A stretch of DNA of 64,000 bases from the NCBI RefSeq assembly GCF_029094545.1, contig NZ_CP117835.1, positions 786,001 through 850,000 on the forward strand. Direction: 5' to 3'. The notes below the pieces were generated by a model, which ran no database searches, was not told the DNA's origin, and saw nothing but the letters and a program-made list of their open reading frames with translations. This document shows positions 38,065 to 48,043 of this stretch, piece after piece (within the stretch, counting starts at the first letter, position 1; the number at the start of each line of letters is the position of its first letter). This DNA is from Alkalihalophilus pseudofirmus. Its GTDB lineage: Bacteria; Bacillota; Bacilli; Bacillales; Bacillaceae_D. The position numbers were made by a program, and so were the translations under genes.

Positions 38065-40383
38065 ATGGATGAACAACAATCCTTAGAACAAGATAACGGA
38101 ATAGAGCGTGGCTATATAAAAGGCGAGGTTCTCCATCTCGTCTTTAGAAATGATGAAAATGCCTACACTGTAGCTCTGATTCGGGTCAGTGAAACAAATG
38201 AAGAGCTAAAGGATAAGAAAATAACGGTAGTGGGAATCCTTCCGCAGCTGGATGTAGCTGAAACCTTTTTGTTTTTTGGGACCATCACTGACCATCCACG
38301 TTTTGGACAGCAGTATCAAGTAGAGCAATTTAGACGAGATCTGCCTCAAACAAAGAACGGCATCATTCAATATCTTTCAAGTGATCGCTTCCCAGGGATC
38401 GGCAAGAGGACAGCAGAAACGATTGTTGAGGTATTAGGGGAAAGGGCCATTACTCGGATTGTTGAAGACCGAGCTGTGCTAAAAGCTGTACCAAAGCTCT
38501 CTAAAGAAAAAGCAGACCAATTATATCAGCAGCTCATAGACCAACAAGGAGTTGAACAGGTCCTAATGACGCTGTCAAAGCACGGATTTGGTCTTGAACT
38601 ATCAATGAAGGTATATCAAAAGTATGGGTTTCAAGCACTTGATATTATTCAAACAAATCCTTATCAGCTGATTGCAGATGTAGAAGGGATTGGATTTAGG
38701 AAAGCTGATTTACTTGGAGCTGCGATTGGTTTAACAGGGAATCACCCAGACAGGATCCGAGCGGGGCTTTTGTTTGTTGTACAAGAATTATGCTTACAAG
38801 ATGGACATGTCTATATCGAAAAAGAAGAATTGATCCCTCATGTAAAACAACTGTTATCGTCACCAGATGCGTCAATAAGTACAGAAGAAGTCGAGCATGA
38901 GCTTTTAACGATGGAAGAGGAGGATGCGCTTGTACTTGAGGAAACGCGCGTCTATATAAAATCACTGTATTTTGCTGAAAAAGGAATTGTCTCAAGTGTA
39001 AGGAGACTCATGGCTACGGAGGTTAAGGATGAATTCCCGGAATCGGAGTTCTTAAAAACACTAGGCGAGCTTGAGGAAGAGTTGAAAATTGAATACGCAC
39101 CGCAGCAGAAAGAAGCGATTCAAACAGCGTTAGCTAATCCTTTTATGCTCCTTACAGGGGGGCCGGGAACGGGAAAGACAACGGTTATTAAAGGAATTGT
39201 CGAAACGTATGCAAGGCTTAACGGTTTATCACTTGACCCTAAAGCGTACACTAAATCCAATCCATTTCCGATCTTACTTGTCGCACCAACTGGAAGAGCG
39301 GCAAAGCGGATGAGTGAGGCAACAGAACTGCCTGCTGTTACCATTCATAGGCTGCTTGGCTGGAAAGGCGGAAATGGTGGATTTGAAAAAGGAGAACATG
39401 AGCAGCTGGAAGGAGAATTGATTATTGTCGATGAGGTTTCAATGGTTGACATCTGGCTTGCTAATCAATTGTTAAAGGCGATCCCTAAAGGCATGCAGGT
39501 CGTTTTTGTAGGAGATCAAGATCAATTGCCTTCAGTTGGACCTGGCCAAGTACTTAAAGATTTCTTAGATGCAGAGGTTGTTCCAACGGTTCCTTTAACA
39601 GCGATCTATAGACAAAAGGAAGGCTCCTCGATCATCGAACTCGCCCACGAGATGAAACAAGGGAAAATGCCTAGCGACCTGCCTGAAGCGAAGCCTGATC
39701 GACGGTTCTTTCCGTGTACAACCGATCACGTCCAGCATGTTGTGACACAGATTTGTGAAAATGCCATAAAAAAAGGGTATCTTGCCAGAGACATACAAGT
39801 ACTGGCTCCGATGTATAAAGGGCAGGCGGGGATTACGGAACTCAATCGTATTCTCCAAGAGCTTTTCAACCCTAAGACAGAGCAAAAACGAGAGCTTTTA
39901 TACGGGGAACTTTCTTACCGGACAGGAGATGTTGTACTTCAGCTCGTAAACAATCCTGATGAAAATGTGTACAACGGAGACCGCGGAGAAATTGTGGCGA
40001 TTTTCTATGCAAAAGAAAATACAGAAAAACAAGATCAGGTTGTGATTAGTTTTGATGGAACAGAGGTTGTCTACAATAAGAAAGATTTAAATCAAATTAC
40101 ACATGCTTATTGCTGTTCGATCCATAAATCGCAAGGAAGCGAATTTCCAATCGTTGTCATGCCTGTAGTACGTAATTATTCTCGGATGCTGAGGAGAAAT
40201 TTAATTTATACAGGGATTACTCGGGCAAAAAAATTCCTGCTTCTATGCGGGGAATTAAAATCCTTTCATACCGCAGTTACACGAGAAGATGAGTTAATCA
40301 GGTATTCGATGTTAAAAGACAAGCTTGTCGCCCTAAAACAATCTCAACAGGAATATGAGAATGGAAATGGTCAACTAACATAA
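38065..40383 (+). CDS. recD2: SF1B DNA helicase RecD2
   Basis: A RecD-like helicase not associated with RecBC, involved in fork progression and repair. The 772 residues contain an N-terminal OB-like and helix-hairpin-helix part (FPGIGKRTAETIVEVLG), the Walker A motif LTGGPGTGKTTV near residue 365, APTGRAAKRMSE, VDEVSMVD, VFVGDQDQLPSVGPGQVL, AIYRQ, and C-terminal YCCSIHKSQGSEFP and YTGITRAKK. These are helicase motifs I to VI in order. It is yrrC in B. subtilis, in the same position. Confidence 0.95.
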   Translation: MDEQQSLEQDNGIERGYIKGEVLHLVFRNDENAYTVALIRVSETNEELKDKKITVVGILPQLDVAETFLFFGTITDHPRFGQQYQVEQFRRDLPQTKNGIIQYLSSDRFPGIGKRTAETIVEVLGERAITRIVEDRAVLKAVPKLSKEKADQLYQQLIDQQGVEQVLMTLSKHGFGLELSMKVYQKYGFQALDIIQTNPYQLIADVEGIGFRKADLLGAAIGLTGNHPDRIRAGLLFVVQELCLQDGHVYIEKEELIPHVKQLLSSPDASISTEEVEHELLTMEEEDALVLEETRVYIKSLYFAEKGIVSSVRRLMATEVKDEFPESEFLKTLGELEEELKIEYAPQQKEAIQTALANPFMLLTGGPGTGKTTVIKGIVETYARLNGLSLDPKAYTKSNPFPILLVAPTGRAAKRMSEATELPAVTIHRLLGWKGGNGGFEKGEHEQLEGELIIVDEVSMVDIWLANQLLKAIPKGMQVVFVGDQDQLPSVGPGQVLKDFLDAEVVPTVPLTAIYRQKEGSSIIELAHEMKQGKMPSDLPEAKPDRRFFPCTTDHVQHVVTQICENAIKKGYLARDIQVLAPMYKGQAGITELNRILQELFNPKTEQKRELLYGELSYRTGDVVLQLVNNPDENVYNGDRGEIVAIFYAKENTEKQDQVVISFDGTEVVYNKKDLNQITHAYCCSIHKSQGSEFPIVVMPVVRNYSRMLRRNLIYTGITRAKKFLLLCGELKSFHTAVTREDELIRYSMLKDKLVALKQSQQEYENGNGQLT

Positions 40384-40434
40384 CGAAGGGACATAACATG
40401 CATACTAAGGTTGTTCGGAAAGGTGGGGAGTACT

Positions 40435-40911
40435 TTGCGAACTTTTTCAACCGTAGAAGGTCTTCCAGTCATCGAACAAGCTTCAGGAATAGAATGCGGG
40501 CATGTTCTTGATGTGTTAGTTGACCGAGGCGAGCGTATCTCAGGGTTTGTTATTGACAAGAAAGGGTGGCTTAATCATCATCTTTTTCTGCCGATAGGCG
40601 CAGTTGCAAGCTTTGGATATGACGGGGTAATGGTGGAAAGCTTTAAAAATGTGTCGAGATATGACCGAAAAAACCATCATGCCCATCCATTAAAGCTAGG
40701 CAAAAGACGTCTTCAGGGAATTTCCTTGTTGACGACTGAAGGCGAAAAAGTCGGGCTTGTCGAAGATGTATATTTTGATGAAGAAGTGGGGACAATCGTA
40801 GGGTATGAAGTGACCGATGGGTTAGTAGCTGACTTAGTAGACGGCAGGAAGGTAGTTAAGACCAAGGGCCCTCTTGTAGTTGGCAAGGATCGCGCCATCG
40901 TGTCGATTTAA
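40435..40911 (+). CDS. PRC-barrel domain protein (YrrD type)
   Basis: A 158-residue protein with two PRC-barrel-like halves: RTFSTVEGLPVIEQASG..CGHVLDVLVD and LQGISLLTTEGEKVGLVEDVYFD. The frame opens at TTG 40411, but AGGTGGGG lies 7 bases before TTG 40435, which yields the N terminus MRTFSTVEGLPV. PRC barrels bind RNA or protein, and some B. subtilis relatives are sporulation proteins. The role here is unknown. It is directly followed by a zinc-ribbon gene. Confidence 0.82.
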   Translation: MRTFSTVEGLPVIEQASGIECGHVLDVLVDRGERISGFVIDKKGWLNHHLFLPIGAVASFGYDGVMVESFKNVSRYDRKNHHAHPLKLGKRRLQGISLLTTEGEKVGLVEDVYFDEEVGTIVGYEVTDGLVADLVDGRKVVKTKGPLVVGKDRAIVSI

Positions 40912-40924
40912 GGAGGCCCTGCGT

Positions 40925-41113
40925 ATGCAATGTCCAAACTGTAAATCAAAAGATATAGGAAAAATCGGTACAAATCAGTACTATTGCTGGAATTGCTTTG
41001 TGGAAATGAGCTTGCAAAAAGGAATGCTAAGTTTACATCAGGTCGAAGAAGATGGTTCGCTTAGTTCCTTAGATGATTTGTTTGATGATGAGGATCTGCA
41101 TGTTGGAATGTAA
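40925..41113 (+). CDS. Small zinc-ribbon protein
   Basis: AAGGAGG at 40911-40917 sets ATG 40925 and gives 62 residues. The N terminus is a compact zinc ribbon, CPNCKSKDIGKIGTNQYYCWNC, with two CxxC pairs 17 residues apart. An acidic tail, SSLDDLFDDEDLHVGM, follows. It may bind nucleic acid or protein. No function is known. Its ribosome site overlaps the stop of the PRC-barrel gene. Confidence 0.82.
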   Translation: MQCPNCKSKDIGKIGTNQYYCWNCFVEMSLQKGMLSLHQVEEDGSLSSLDDLFDDEDLHVGM

Positions 41114-41138
41114 TCCAATATAAAGGTGGTGTCATCCG

Positions 41139-41327
41139 ATGAGAAAAGCTTTTACGTCTTTACTTGCTGTTGGAGTGGGAGCTGCTGCTTATTCGATGAG
41201 TAGTCGCCAGAAAAAGCGTAAATTTGACCAGTTTATCCAGCCTATTACGCGGTTAGATATGGATAAATATCTGAATAAACGAACGTGGAATAAAACGATG
41301 AAACGCTTAACCAAACGTTTTTCGTAA
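41139..41327 (+). CDS. Small basic protein, DUF3918-like (YrzQ type)
   Basis: A 62-residue protein. A short hydrophobic N-terminal helix (LLAVGVGAAAYSMS) precedes a strongly basic tail (SSRQKKRKFDQF, KTMKRLTKRFS). AAGGTGGTG precedes ATG 41139. The layout fits the DUF3918 small-protein family found here in Bacillus. A terminator follows, closing the recD2-to-small-gene unit. Confidence 0.75.
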   Translation: MRKAFTSLLAVGVGAAAYSMSSRQKKRKFDQFIQPITRLDMDKYLNKRTWNKTMKRLTKRFS

Positions 41328-41337
41328 ATGCAGCGAC

Positions 41338-41373
41338 AAGCTTGTCTACACATGTAGGCAGGCTTTTTTTTGT
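41338..41373 (+). terminator. Terminator
   Basis: AAGCTTGTCTAC pairs with GTAGGCAGGCTT (three G/T pairs) around ACAT, then eight T residues. Confidence 0.85.
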
Positions 41374-41457
41374 GAAAAAATAAGGAGAGTGATAATGTAA
41401 ATTAATTTGTACACACTAACGATAACAAGAACAGGAAATGAAAAGGAGGTGTTGGGA

Positions 41458-42522
41458 ATGTGGAAAACACTTGAGAATAAGTGGATCACAAGACTTATTC
41501 TTATTTTATTACTCATGCTGATTGTATTTATGGCAATGCAATTATTCCCTTTAGTAACTCCAGTACTAAGCATTATAAAAGCATTGCTGCTTCCTCTTTC
41601 CCTATCCTTCTTATTTACATATTTACTGCATCCGCTAGTAGAGGGGCTTCATGAGCATGGGCTGCCGCGTTCGCTAAGTGTATTACTCGTATTTCTCGCT
41701 TTATTAGTTACCCTAGGCCTTGTTCTTATGTTTGGTGTTCCGTTATTAATTGAACAAGTTCAGCACGCAATGACAGTCTTACCACAGCAAATTACCGAAA
41801 TAGAGAAAATGATTATTCAAATTCAAACGCAAGCCAGAGCTCTTCCATCCCCTATCCGAGTTCATATTAATGAATGGTCGACTCAGGCGGGCGTGCTTGG
41901 AGCAAAAGCACTCGATCAGATAGAAGTTCTTGCACTATGGTTGATTCAATCTATTTTTAGTTTAATGGTCGTCCCCTTTCTTGTTTTTTACTTCTTAAAA
42001 GACTTTGACCTAATAGAAAAAGTTTCCTGGTATCTAACTCCTAGAAAATGGAGGCCGGGTTTAAAGCGCTATGCAAAAGATGTGGACCATTCATTTGGGA
42101 GCTATATAAGAGGACAATTATTAGTTGCACTTGCCGTAACAATTATTTCGAGTTTGGGTTTTTGGTTGATCGGTGTTCCCTACCCAATTCTTTTAGGAGT
42201 ATTTATGGGGGCGACAGAGATGATACCATACTTTGGAGCATACATTGGTGCCGTCCCTGCTATTATCATTGCATTGTTTGAGTCATGGCAGCTAGCTTTG
42301 ATAACAGCTGGATTTATATTAATCTTACAACAGATTGAAGGAAATATATTATCTCCCGTGATTGTTGGTAAGACATTACATTTGCACCCTATATTAATTA
42401 TCCTCGCTTTGGTAATAGGGATTGAAGCAGGGGGCGTGATCGGGCTGCTATTGGCCGTACCTGCCCTTGCTATTTTAAAGGTGACTCTTCTACATTTAAG
42501 ACTATATTTCATCAGTCATTGA
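41458..42522 (+). CDS. AI-2E family transporter-like permease
   Basis: A 354-residue polytopic protein with about eight helices. The AI-2E (YhhQ/PerM/TqsA) family signature is VPFLVFYFLKD, then GSYIRGQLLVA, GVPYPILLGVFMGATEMIPYFGAYIGAVPA and QQIEGNILSPVIVGKTLHLHP. Despite the name, many members move other solutes or sodium. AAAGGAGG (41442-41449) selects ATG 41458; the frame is open from 41407. It precedes alaS as yrrI does in B. subtilis. The -35 box of the alaS promoter overlaps its stop codon. Confidence 0.9.
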   Translation: MWKTLENKWITRLILILLLMLIVFMAMQLFPLVTPVLSIIKALLLPLSLSFLFTYLLHPLVEGLHEHGLPRSLSVLLVFLALLVTLGLVLMFGVPLLIEQVQHAMTVLPQQITEIEKMIIQIQTQARALPSPIRVHINEWSTQAGVLGAKALDQIEVLALWLIQSIFSLMVVPFLVFYFLKDFDLIEKVSWYLTPRKWRPGLKRYAKDVDHSFGSYIRGQLLVALAVTIISSLGFWLIGVPYPILLGVFMGATEMIPYFGAYIGAVPAIIIALFESWQLALITAGFILILQQIEGNILSPVIVGKTLHLHPILIILALVIGIEAGGVIGLLLAVPALAILKVTLLHLRLYFISH

Positions 42523-42548
42523 CAAGTGTATAAACGCTTTTCTATAAT
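42519..42548 (+). promoter_or_regulatory. Sigma-A promoter of alaS
   Basis: TTGACA (42519-42524) and TATAAT (42543-42548), both perfect, with an 18-base spacer. The -35 box overlaps the TGA of the preceding permease gene (42520-42522). Confidence 0.85.
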
Positions 42549-42569
42549 AGGAATCAAATGGTTTAACTC

Positions 42570-42840
42570 GATGGTTAGAAGAGTAGATCAACGAACGAAT
42601 CGTATACAAAACACGTCGACGGAATAAGTACGAATCAGACCGCACAAAGAGAGGCAGCTCCTTAGGCTGAAAGAGCTGCTGTGTGAAGGGATTTGGAAAG
42701 CTGCTCCTGAGTGCAGGGAAAAACCTGCCGTCAGCCTCGTTACGGCTTTGAGTGATGAATTACAATAGGTAATTCATAATTAGGGTGGCACCGCGTGATT
42801 ACAACTCTCGTCCCTTCTTTTTGGGATGAGGGTTTTTTTG
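42570..42840 (+). ncRNA. T-box leader of alaS
   Basis: The T-box AGGGTGGCACCGCG is at 42782-42795, followed by the terminator CTCTCGTCCC/GGGATGAGGG and TTTTTTT (42804-42839). Upstream, Stem I has AAAGAGAGGCAGCTC pairing with GAGCTGC, and a tandem GCTGCT at 42700-42705 offers the alanine specifier GCT. Uncharged tRNA-Ala should stabilise the antiterminator and allow alaS transcription. Specifier placement is by eye. Confidence 0.92.
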
Positions 42841-42879
42841 TATGCAAATGTTCGATCAAAATAAAAAGGAGATGACAAA

Positions 42880-45519
42880 ATGAATTCATTAACATCAGCA
42901 CAAGTACGTCAAATGTATCTTGATTTCTTTAAAGAAAAAGGTCACGACATTGAACCAAGTGCATCACTTGTTCCACATGAGGACCCATCTCTTTTATGGA
43001 TCAACAGCGGGGTGGCAACTCTTAAGAAGTATTTTGATGGGCGAGTCATTCCAGAAAATCCACGTATTACCAATGCGCAAAAGTCAATCCGTACAAATGA
43101 TATTGAAAATGTCGGTAAAACGGCACGACACCATACCTTCTTTGAAATGCTAGGAAACTTCTCTATAGGTGACTACTTTAAAGAAGAAGCGATTGAGTGG
43201 GCGTGGGAGTTCTTAACGAGTGAAAAATGGATCGGTTTTGACCCAGAAAAATTATCAGTTACGGTTCATCCAGAGGACAATGAAGCGTATGATTATTGGG
43301 CAAAGAATATCGGGGTGCCAGAAGAGCGCATTATTCGCTTAGAGGGGAATTTCTGGGATATCGGAGAAGGTCCAAGTGGTCCTAATACTGAGATTTTCTA
43401 TGATCGCGGCCCTTCATATGGTGACGATGCAAATGATCCAGAACTATACCCTGGAGGAGAGAACGAACGTTACTTAGAAGTATGGAACTTGGTTTTCTCT
43501 CAATTCAACCATAATCCAGACGGTACATACACACCTCTTCCTAAGAAAAATATTGATACAGGAATGGGTCTTGAGCGTATGGTATCTGTTATTCAAGATA
43601 CGAAAACAAACTTTGAAACAGATTTATTTATGCCAATCATTCAAGCAACAGAGCAGTTAACATCTGTGAAATATGGTGCTGATACTGAAACGGATGTAGC
43701 GTTTAAAGTCATTGCAGACCATGTTCGTACCGTAACGTTTGCAGTAGGTGATGGTGCGCTTCCATCGAATGAAGGCCGCGGGTATGTCCTTCGCCGCTTG
43801 CTTCGTCGTGCAGTACGTTATGCAAAGCTGATCGGTATCGATCGTCCGTTTATGTATGAGCTCGTGCCGGTTGTTGGGGAGATTATGGTAGACTTCTATC
43901 CTGAAGTTAAAGAGAAAACGGAATTTATCCAAAAAGTGATGAAAACAGAAGAAGAGCGTTTCCATGAAACATTAAATGAAGGCCTGGGCATTCTTGATAA
44001 AATTCTGGCTGAAGCGAAGGCTAAGAAGGAAGAAGTGATTTCTGGTTCTGATGTGTTCCGCCTTTACGATACGTACGGCTTCCCGGTAGATCTTACGGAA
44101 GAATATGTAGAAGAAAAAGGTTTAACGATTGATCGTGATGGCTTTGAGGTAGAAATGGAACAGCAGAGAAGCCGTGCACGAGCAGCACGTCAAGAATCTG
44201 GCTCTATGCAGGTACAAGATGAACTTCTAGGTGAGATTAACGCAGAAAGTACCTTTGTAGGATATAACCAATTATCAGCAGAAGGTACTGTAAGTGTGTT
44301 AATTGCAGGTAAAGAACGCATGTCAAGTGTACCAGCTGGAGAAACTGCACAAGTGATCTTAAGTACGACGCCTTTCTATGCAGAAAGCGGCGGACAAGTA
44401 GCTGATACGGGGACAATCATTGGCGAGGGAGTTATCGCGCGTGTAACAGAAGTAACAAAAGCTCCAAACGGCCAACACCTTCACACCGTAGTTGTTGAAG
44501 AAGGAGAGCTTAAGGAAGGCGTTACAGTGACAAGTTCGGTAGAGGAAACCTCTCGTATCGGCATTGTTAAAAACCATACAGCGACTCACTTGCTTCACCA
44601 AGCGTTAAAAGATATTCTAGGAGTTCATGTTAACCAAGCAGGTTCCCTTGTATCAGAAGATCGTCTTCGTTTTGATTTCTCTCATTTCGGTCAAGTAACG
44701 AAAGAAGAGTTAACAAAAATTGAAGAAATCGTGAATGAAAAAGTTTGGAATGCCATTTCTGTAGATATCAGTGAAAAGAAACTTGCTGAAGCGAAAGAAA
44801 TGGGCGCAATGGCGCTTTTCGGTGAGAAATACGGAGACACTGTACGCGTCGTACAAGTTGGCGATTACTCATTAGAGCTTTGCGGTGGTTGTCATGTTCG
44901 CAATACAGCAGAGATCGGATTATTTAAAGTTGTATCTGAATCTGGGATTGGTGCAGGCGTCAGACGGATTGAAGCGGTCACTGGGCAAGGTGCATATGAA
45001 TTCATGAATGATCAGCTGCGTTTATTGACGACAGCATCTGAACTAGTTAAAGCGAAAAATGTAAAAGATGTTCCTGCAAGAATTGAAGCGATGCAGCAGC
45101 AAATTCGAGATCTGCAGCGTGAAAACGAATCATTATCATCAAAATTGGGCAACATGGAAGCTGGGAACCTTATTGATGAAGCAGTAGAAGTAAATGGTGT
45201 TAAAGTTCTATCTAAAGAAGTCAATGCAAGTGATATGGATGGACTTCGTGCGATCGTGGATAAGTTGAAGCAAGACCTTGATTCAGGCGTAATTGTTCTA
45301 GGTGCCGTTTCTGGTGAAAAAGTAAATCTTGTTGCTGGTGTAACAAAAGATTTAATTAGTCAGGGCCACCATGCAGGGAAACTTGTAAAAGAAGTAGCAT
45401 CACGCTGCGGCGGCGGAGGCGGAGGCCGTCCTGATATGGCGCAAGCAGGCGGCAAAAAGCCAGAACAGTTAGCTGAAGCACTGGCTTATGTTCCTGAATT
45501 CGTTAAAACAATTTCCTAA
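42880..45519 (+). CDS. alaS: Alanyl-tRNA synthetase
   Basis: Class II synthetase with cis-editing. The 879 residues contain class II motif 1 around [19 protein letters not shown], motif 2 ([18 protein letters not shown]), motif 3 (TGMGLERM), and the editing domain with [12 protein letters not shown] and [15 protein letters not shown] (metal-binding HxxxH plus Cys/His). The C-Ala oligomerisation domain ends with [27 protein letters not shown] precedes ATG 42880. Expression is governed by the T-box leader upstream. Confidence 0.98.
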   Translation: MNSLTSAQVRQMYLDFFKEKGHDIEPSASLVPHEDPSLLWINSGVATLKKYFDGRVIPENPRITNAQKSIRTNDIENVGKTARHHTFFEMLGNFSIGDYFKEEAIEWAWEFLTSEKWIGFDPEKLSVTVHPEDNEAYDYWAKNIGVPEERIIRLEGNFWDIGEGPSGPNTEIFYDRGPSYGDDANDPELYPGGENERYLEVWNLVFSQFNHNPDGTYTPLPKKNIDTGMGLERMVSVIQDTKTNFETDLFMPIIQATEQLTSVKYGADTETDVAFKVIADHVRTVTFAVGDGALPSNEGRGYVLRRLLRRAVRYAKLIGIDRPFMYELVPVVGEIMVDFYPEVKEKTEFIQKVMKTEEERFHETLNEGLGILDKILAEAKAKKEEVISGSDVFRLYDTYGFPVDLTEEYVEEKGLTIDRDGFEVEMEQQRSRARAARQESGSMQVQDELLGEINAESTFVGYNQLSAEGTVSVLIAGKERMSSVPAGETAQVILSTTPFYAESGGQVADTGTIIGEGVIARVTEVTKAPNGQHLHTVVVEEGELKEGVTVTSSVEETSRIGIVKNHTATHLLHQALKDILGVHVNQAGSLVSEDRLRFDFSHFGQVTKEELTKIEEIVNEKVWNAISVDISEKKLAEAKEMGAMALFGEKYGDTVRVVQVGDYSLELCGGCHVRNTAEIGLFKVVSESGIGAGVRRIEAVTGQGAYEFMNDQLRLLTTASELVKAKNVKDVPARIEAMQQQIRDLQRENESLSSKLGNMEAGNLIDEAVEVNGVKVLSKEVNASDMDGLRAIVDKLKQDLDSGVIVLGAVSGEKVNLVAGVTKDLISQGHHAGKLVKEVASRCGGGGGGRPDMAQAGGKKPEQLAEALAYVPEFVKTIS

Positions 45520-45618
45520 TTTGGCCAACTTCGTGTACAATAGAATAAGACAACCTTTTATGTACGAGAATTCGATATAAGAATTCAATAAAGGTAAAGA
45601 AAGAAAGAGGTGTTTGTG

Positions 45619-45891
45619 ATGAGCTCTATGGACAAGACAATGCAATTTAACTTTCCTGATGATTCCGTTGATGTTGACGTCCAAGAGGTATTACTTTCGG
45701 TATATGAGGCACTTGAGGAAAAAGGGTACAACCCGATCAATCAAATTGTAGGTTATTTACTTTCTGGTGATCCAGCGTACATCCCTCGCCACAAGGACGC
45801 TCGTGCACTTATCAGAAAGCTTGAGCGTGATGAGTTGATTGAGCAATTGGTAAAGTCTTATTTGTCACAGCACCGTAAGGAGAATGAATGA
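45619..45891 (+). CDS. IreB family regulatory phosphoprotein (YrzL type)
   Basis: IreB in Enterococcus is a small substrate of the PASTA kinase IreK; Bacillus homologues lie between alaS and ruvX. The 90-residue protein contains the family core [30 protein letters not shown] and the [18 protein letters not shown] tail. AGAGGTG selects ATG 45619 (the frame opens at GTG 45610). Its TGA overlaps the ruvX ATG as ATGA, indicating coupling. Confidence 0.9.
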   Translation: MSSMDKTMQFNFPDDSVDVDVQEVLLSVYEALEEKGYNPINQIVGYLLSGDPAYIPRHKDARALIRKLERDELIEQLVKSYLSQHRKENE

Positions 45892-46307
45892 GAGCTTTAG
45901 GACTTGATGTAGGCACCAAGACAGTAGGAATTGCCCTCAGCGATGAATTAGGGTGGACGGCACAAGGCATTGAAACCCTTCGCAGAAATGAAGAAGATCC
46001 AGAGAGTGACTTCTTGAAAATTGCCGAGCTAGCAAAACAAAATGATGTTGGAACCATTGTCATTGGACTGCCCAAAAACATGAATGGCACCATCGGCCCA
46101 AGCGGTGAGCGTTGCATGGAATTTGCAGACTCTCTTAAAGAGCATTTAGACTGTGAATTTGTGATGTGGGATGAGCGCCTTACAACGGTAGCTGCTGAAC
46201 GAATGCTTGTAAGTGCTGATGTGAGTCGCAAGAAACGTAAAAAAGTAATTGATAAAATGGCTGCAGTTATGATCCTTCAAGGATATCTTGATCGAAAAGG
46301 AATGTAG
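45888..46307 (+). CDS. ruvX: YqgF/RuvX, Holliday-junction resolvase-like RNase H fold protein
   Basis: Implicated in 16S rRNA 5'-end maturation (YqgF) and proposed as an alternative resolvase. The 139 residues show the RNase H fold acidic sites: [16 protein letters not shown] at the start, [17 protein letters not shown], and [14 protein letters not shown]. The next acidic residue is in [17 protein letters not shown]. It starts within the stop of the IreB-like gene. The three-gene cluster with DUF1292 downstream is conserved in Bacillus. Confidence 0.95.
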   Translation: MRALGLDVGTKTVGIALSDELGWTAQGIETLRRNEEDPESDFLKIAELAKQNDVGTIVIGLPKNMNGTIGPSGERCMEFADSLKEHLDCEFVMWDERLTTVAAERMLVSADVSRKKRKKVIDKMAAVMILQGYLDRKGM

Positions 46308-46332
46308 CTTAAATAGAAGAGGTGTAGACATT

Positions 46333-46626
46333 ATGTCACAAGAAGAAAAAGAACGTATTGTTATTCCTGATGAGAACGGTGATGAGCATCTATTTGATGA
46401 ACTATTTAAATTCACTGTAGATGAAACAGGAAAAAGTTATATTTTAGTTACTCCAGTTGGGGATAATGACGATGATTCAGAGGAAGAAGTAGAAGTATTT
46501 GCTTTCCGTTACGAAGATCGTGAAGGCGAAGATAACGATATTGCTTTATTCGCAGTGGAAACAGATCAAGAATGGGAAATGGTTGAGGAAATGCTTAACA
46601 CGTTCTCAGCAGAAGAGGAAGAGTAA
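46333..46626 (+). CDS. DUF1292 family acidic protein (YrzB type)
   Basis: A 97-residue, strongly acidic soluble protein with the DUF1292 pattern: ERIVIPDENGDEHLFDELFKFTVDETGKSYILVTP, then a Asp/Glu-rich loop, and VEVFAFRYED..DNDIALFAVETDQEWEMVEEMLNTF. AGAGGTG (46318-46324) selects ATG 46333. The role is unknown. A strong terminator follows, closing the alaS-distal trio. Confidence 0.9.
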   Translation: MSQEEKERIVIPDENGDEHLFDELFKFTVDETGKSYILVTPVGDNDDDSEEEVEVFAFRYEDREGEDNDIALFAVETDQEWEMVEEMLNTFSAEEEE

Positions 46627-46655
46627 GAATTAGTTTGCTCTAAATCAGAATAAGG

Positions 46656-46696
46656 AAAAGCCCTTTTGCCAAAGCTTAGCAAAAGGGCTTTTTCAT
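46656..46696 (+). terminator. Terminator
   Basis: AAAAGCCCTTTTGC pairs perfectly with GCAAAAGGGCTTTT (loop 9 bases) and ends in TTTTT. Confidence 0.95.
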
Positions 46697-46760
46697 GTGT
46701 TCAGACATTCTTTGTTTTGTCACAATATAGAGGTTTTTCGGCTATCAAATAATTTGTTTA

Positions 46761-46788
46761 CTGACATATTGCAGAATTATAGTATAAT
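46761..46788 (+). promoter_or_regulatory. Putative promoter of mltG
   Basis: CTGACA (46761-46766), a 16-base spacer and TATAAT (46783-46788), 24 bases before ATG 46812. Confidence 0.6.
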
Positions 46789-46811
46789 GATACGGTGGAA
46801 GGGGGAGAACG

Positions 46812-47975
46812 ATGTCTGATTCCAACGAAAAACCACGAAATGATTTATATGAAGAACGGGTATCAGAGGCGAAAGTAGTTCGCAAAATCGTCTTTTATAG
46901 TGTCATTGGACTTGCTGCAATGGCGTTAATAGCCATAATTAGTGGTTATTTTTATTTTAGTAATGCATTAGGTCCGGTAGATTCAGGAGAAGGGGAAACG
47001 GTTGAAGTAACGATCCCGATTGGGTCATCGTCTACGCAAATCGGACAAATCCTTGAAGAAGAAGGACTTATTAATAACGGAACGATTTTCAGATATTACG
47101 TACGTTACAAAAATGAATCTGGATTTCAAGCAGGTACGTATGCCTTGTCTACTTCAATGACTATGGATGAAATGATTCAAGAGTTAAAAGAAGGACGTGT
47201 CATTGAAGAGCCTGAGTTAATCTTCACCATTCCTGAAGGCAGATGGTTAGAAGATGTAGCTGTTATGATTGCGAATGAAACGGGTCATGAGGCAGAAGAA
47301 GTCATGTCTGTACTGAATGACGAAGAGTACTTAGAAGAATTAATTAATCGTTTTAGTATGCTGACAGATGATATCTTACAAGACGATATCCGCTATCCTC
47401 TTGAGGGTTATCTATTCCCTGCTCGTTATGACTTTATGGAAGCTGAACCTAGCATTCAAACGGTGATTGAAGCGATGCTTAGCCGTACGCAGGAAATTAT
47501 TGATCAGAACATGGCTGCGATTGAAGAAAGCGATTATTCAGTACACGAGATTTTAGCGCTTGCTTCCATTATTGAAAGAGAAGCACAAACGTCTGAGGAC
47601 CGTTATAAAATTGCAGGAGTCCTTCACAATCGACTTGATGAAGATATGAGACTTGAGGTTGACCCAACAGTTGCTTATGCGATTGGAGAGCACAGATATA
47701 TGACTACCTTTGCTGACCTTGAAGTACAGTCTCCATATAATACGTATCGTAACACAGGGATCCCAATCGGGCCGATTGCAAACCCTGGGGAAGATGCGAT
47801 TAAAGCGGCAATCAACCCAGAAGATACAAATTATTTATTCTTCTATGCGCGTTATAACGGAGAGGTTATTTACAATGAAACATATGAAGCACATAACCGG
47901 ACTCATCAGCAGTACCGAGAGGAATGGGTAGAGGCTGCACAAGACGAGGGTGAGACAGAAACTGAGACAGAGTAG
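46812..47975 (+). CDS. mltG: Endolytic murein transglycosylase MltG
   Basis: Cleaves nascent glycan strands and terminates peptidoglycan chain elongation. The 387 residues have a short cytoplasmic N terminus, one membrane helix (about 28-50), a LysM-like region with IPIGSSSTQIGQILEEEGLI, and the YceG catalytic domain with LASIIEREAQTSEDRYKIAGVLHNRL (catalytic Glu in IIEREA), VDPTVAYAIG and NPEDTNYLFF. GGAAGGGGGAG precedes the ATG. The C-terminal TE-rich tail is short. Confidence 0.95.
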   Translation: MSDSNEKPRNDLYEERVSEAKVVRKIVFYSVIGLAAMALIAIISGYFYFSNALGPVDSGEGETVEVTIPIGSSSTQIGQILEEEGLINNGTIFRYYVRYKNESGFQAGTYALSTSMTMDEMIQELKEGRVIEEPELIFTIPEGRWLEDVAVMIANETGHEAEEVMSVLNDEEYLEELINRFSMLTDDILQDDIRYPLEGYLFPARYDFMEAEPSIQTVIEAMLSRTQEIIDQNMAAIEESDYSVHEILALASIIEREAQTSEDRYKIAGVLHNRLDEDMRLEVDPTVAYAIGEHRYMTTFADLEVQSPYNTYRNTGIPIGPIANPGEDAIKAAINPEDTNYLFFYARYNGEVIYNETYEAHNRTHQQYREEWVEAAQDEGETETETE

Positions 47976-48043
47976 GACAAGCAGAGGGGGATGTGGCAGT
48001 GGCACTCCCTCTCTTTCTACGTCCAAATAAGAGGTAGAAAGAA

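Noticed and set aside
47980-48020. GAGGGGGA...TCCCTCTC hairpin between mltG and trmR as a terminator
   Set aside because: The stem is short with a large loop and the T-run is interrupted; mltG and trmR may still be co-transcribed.
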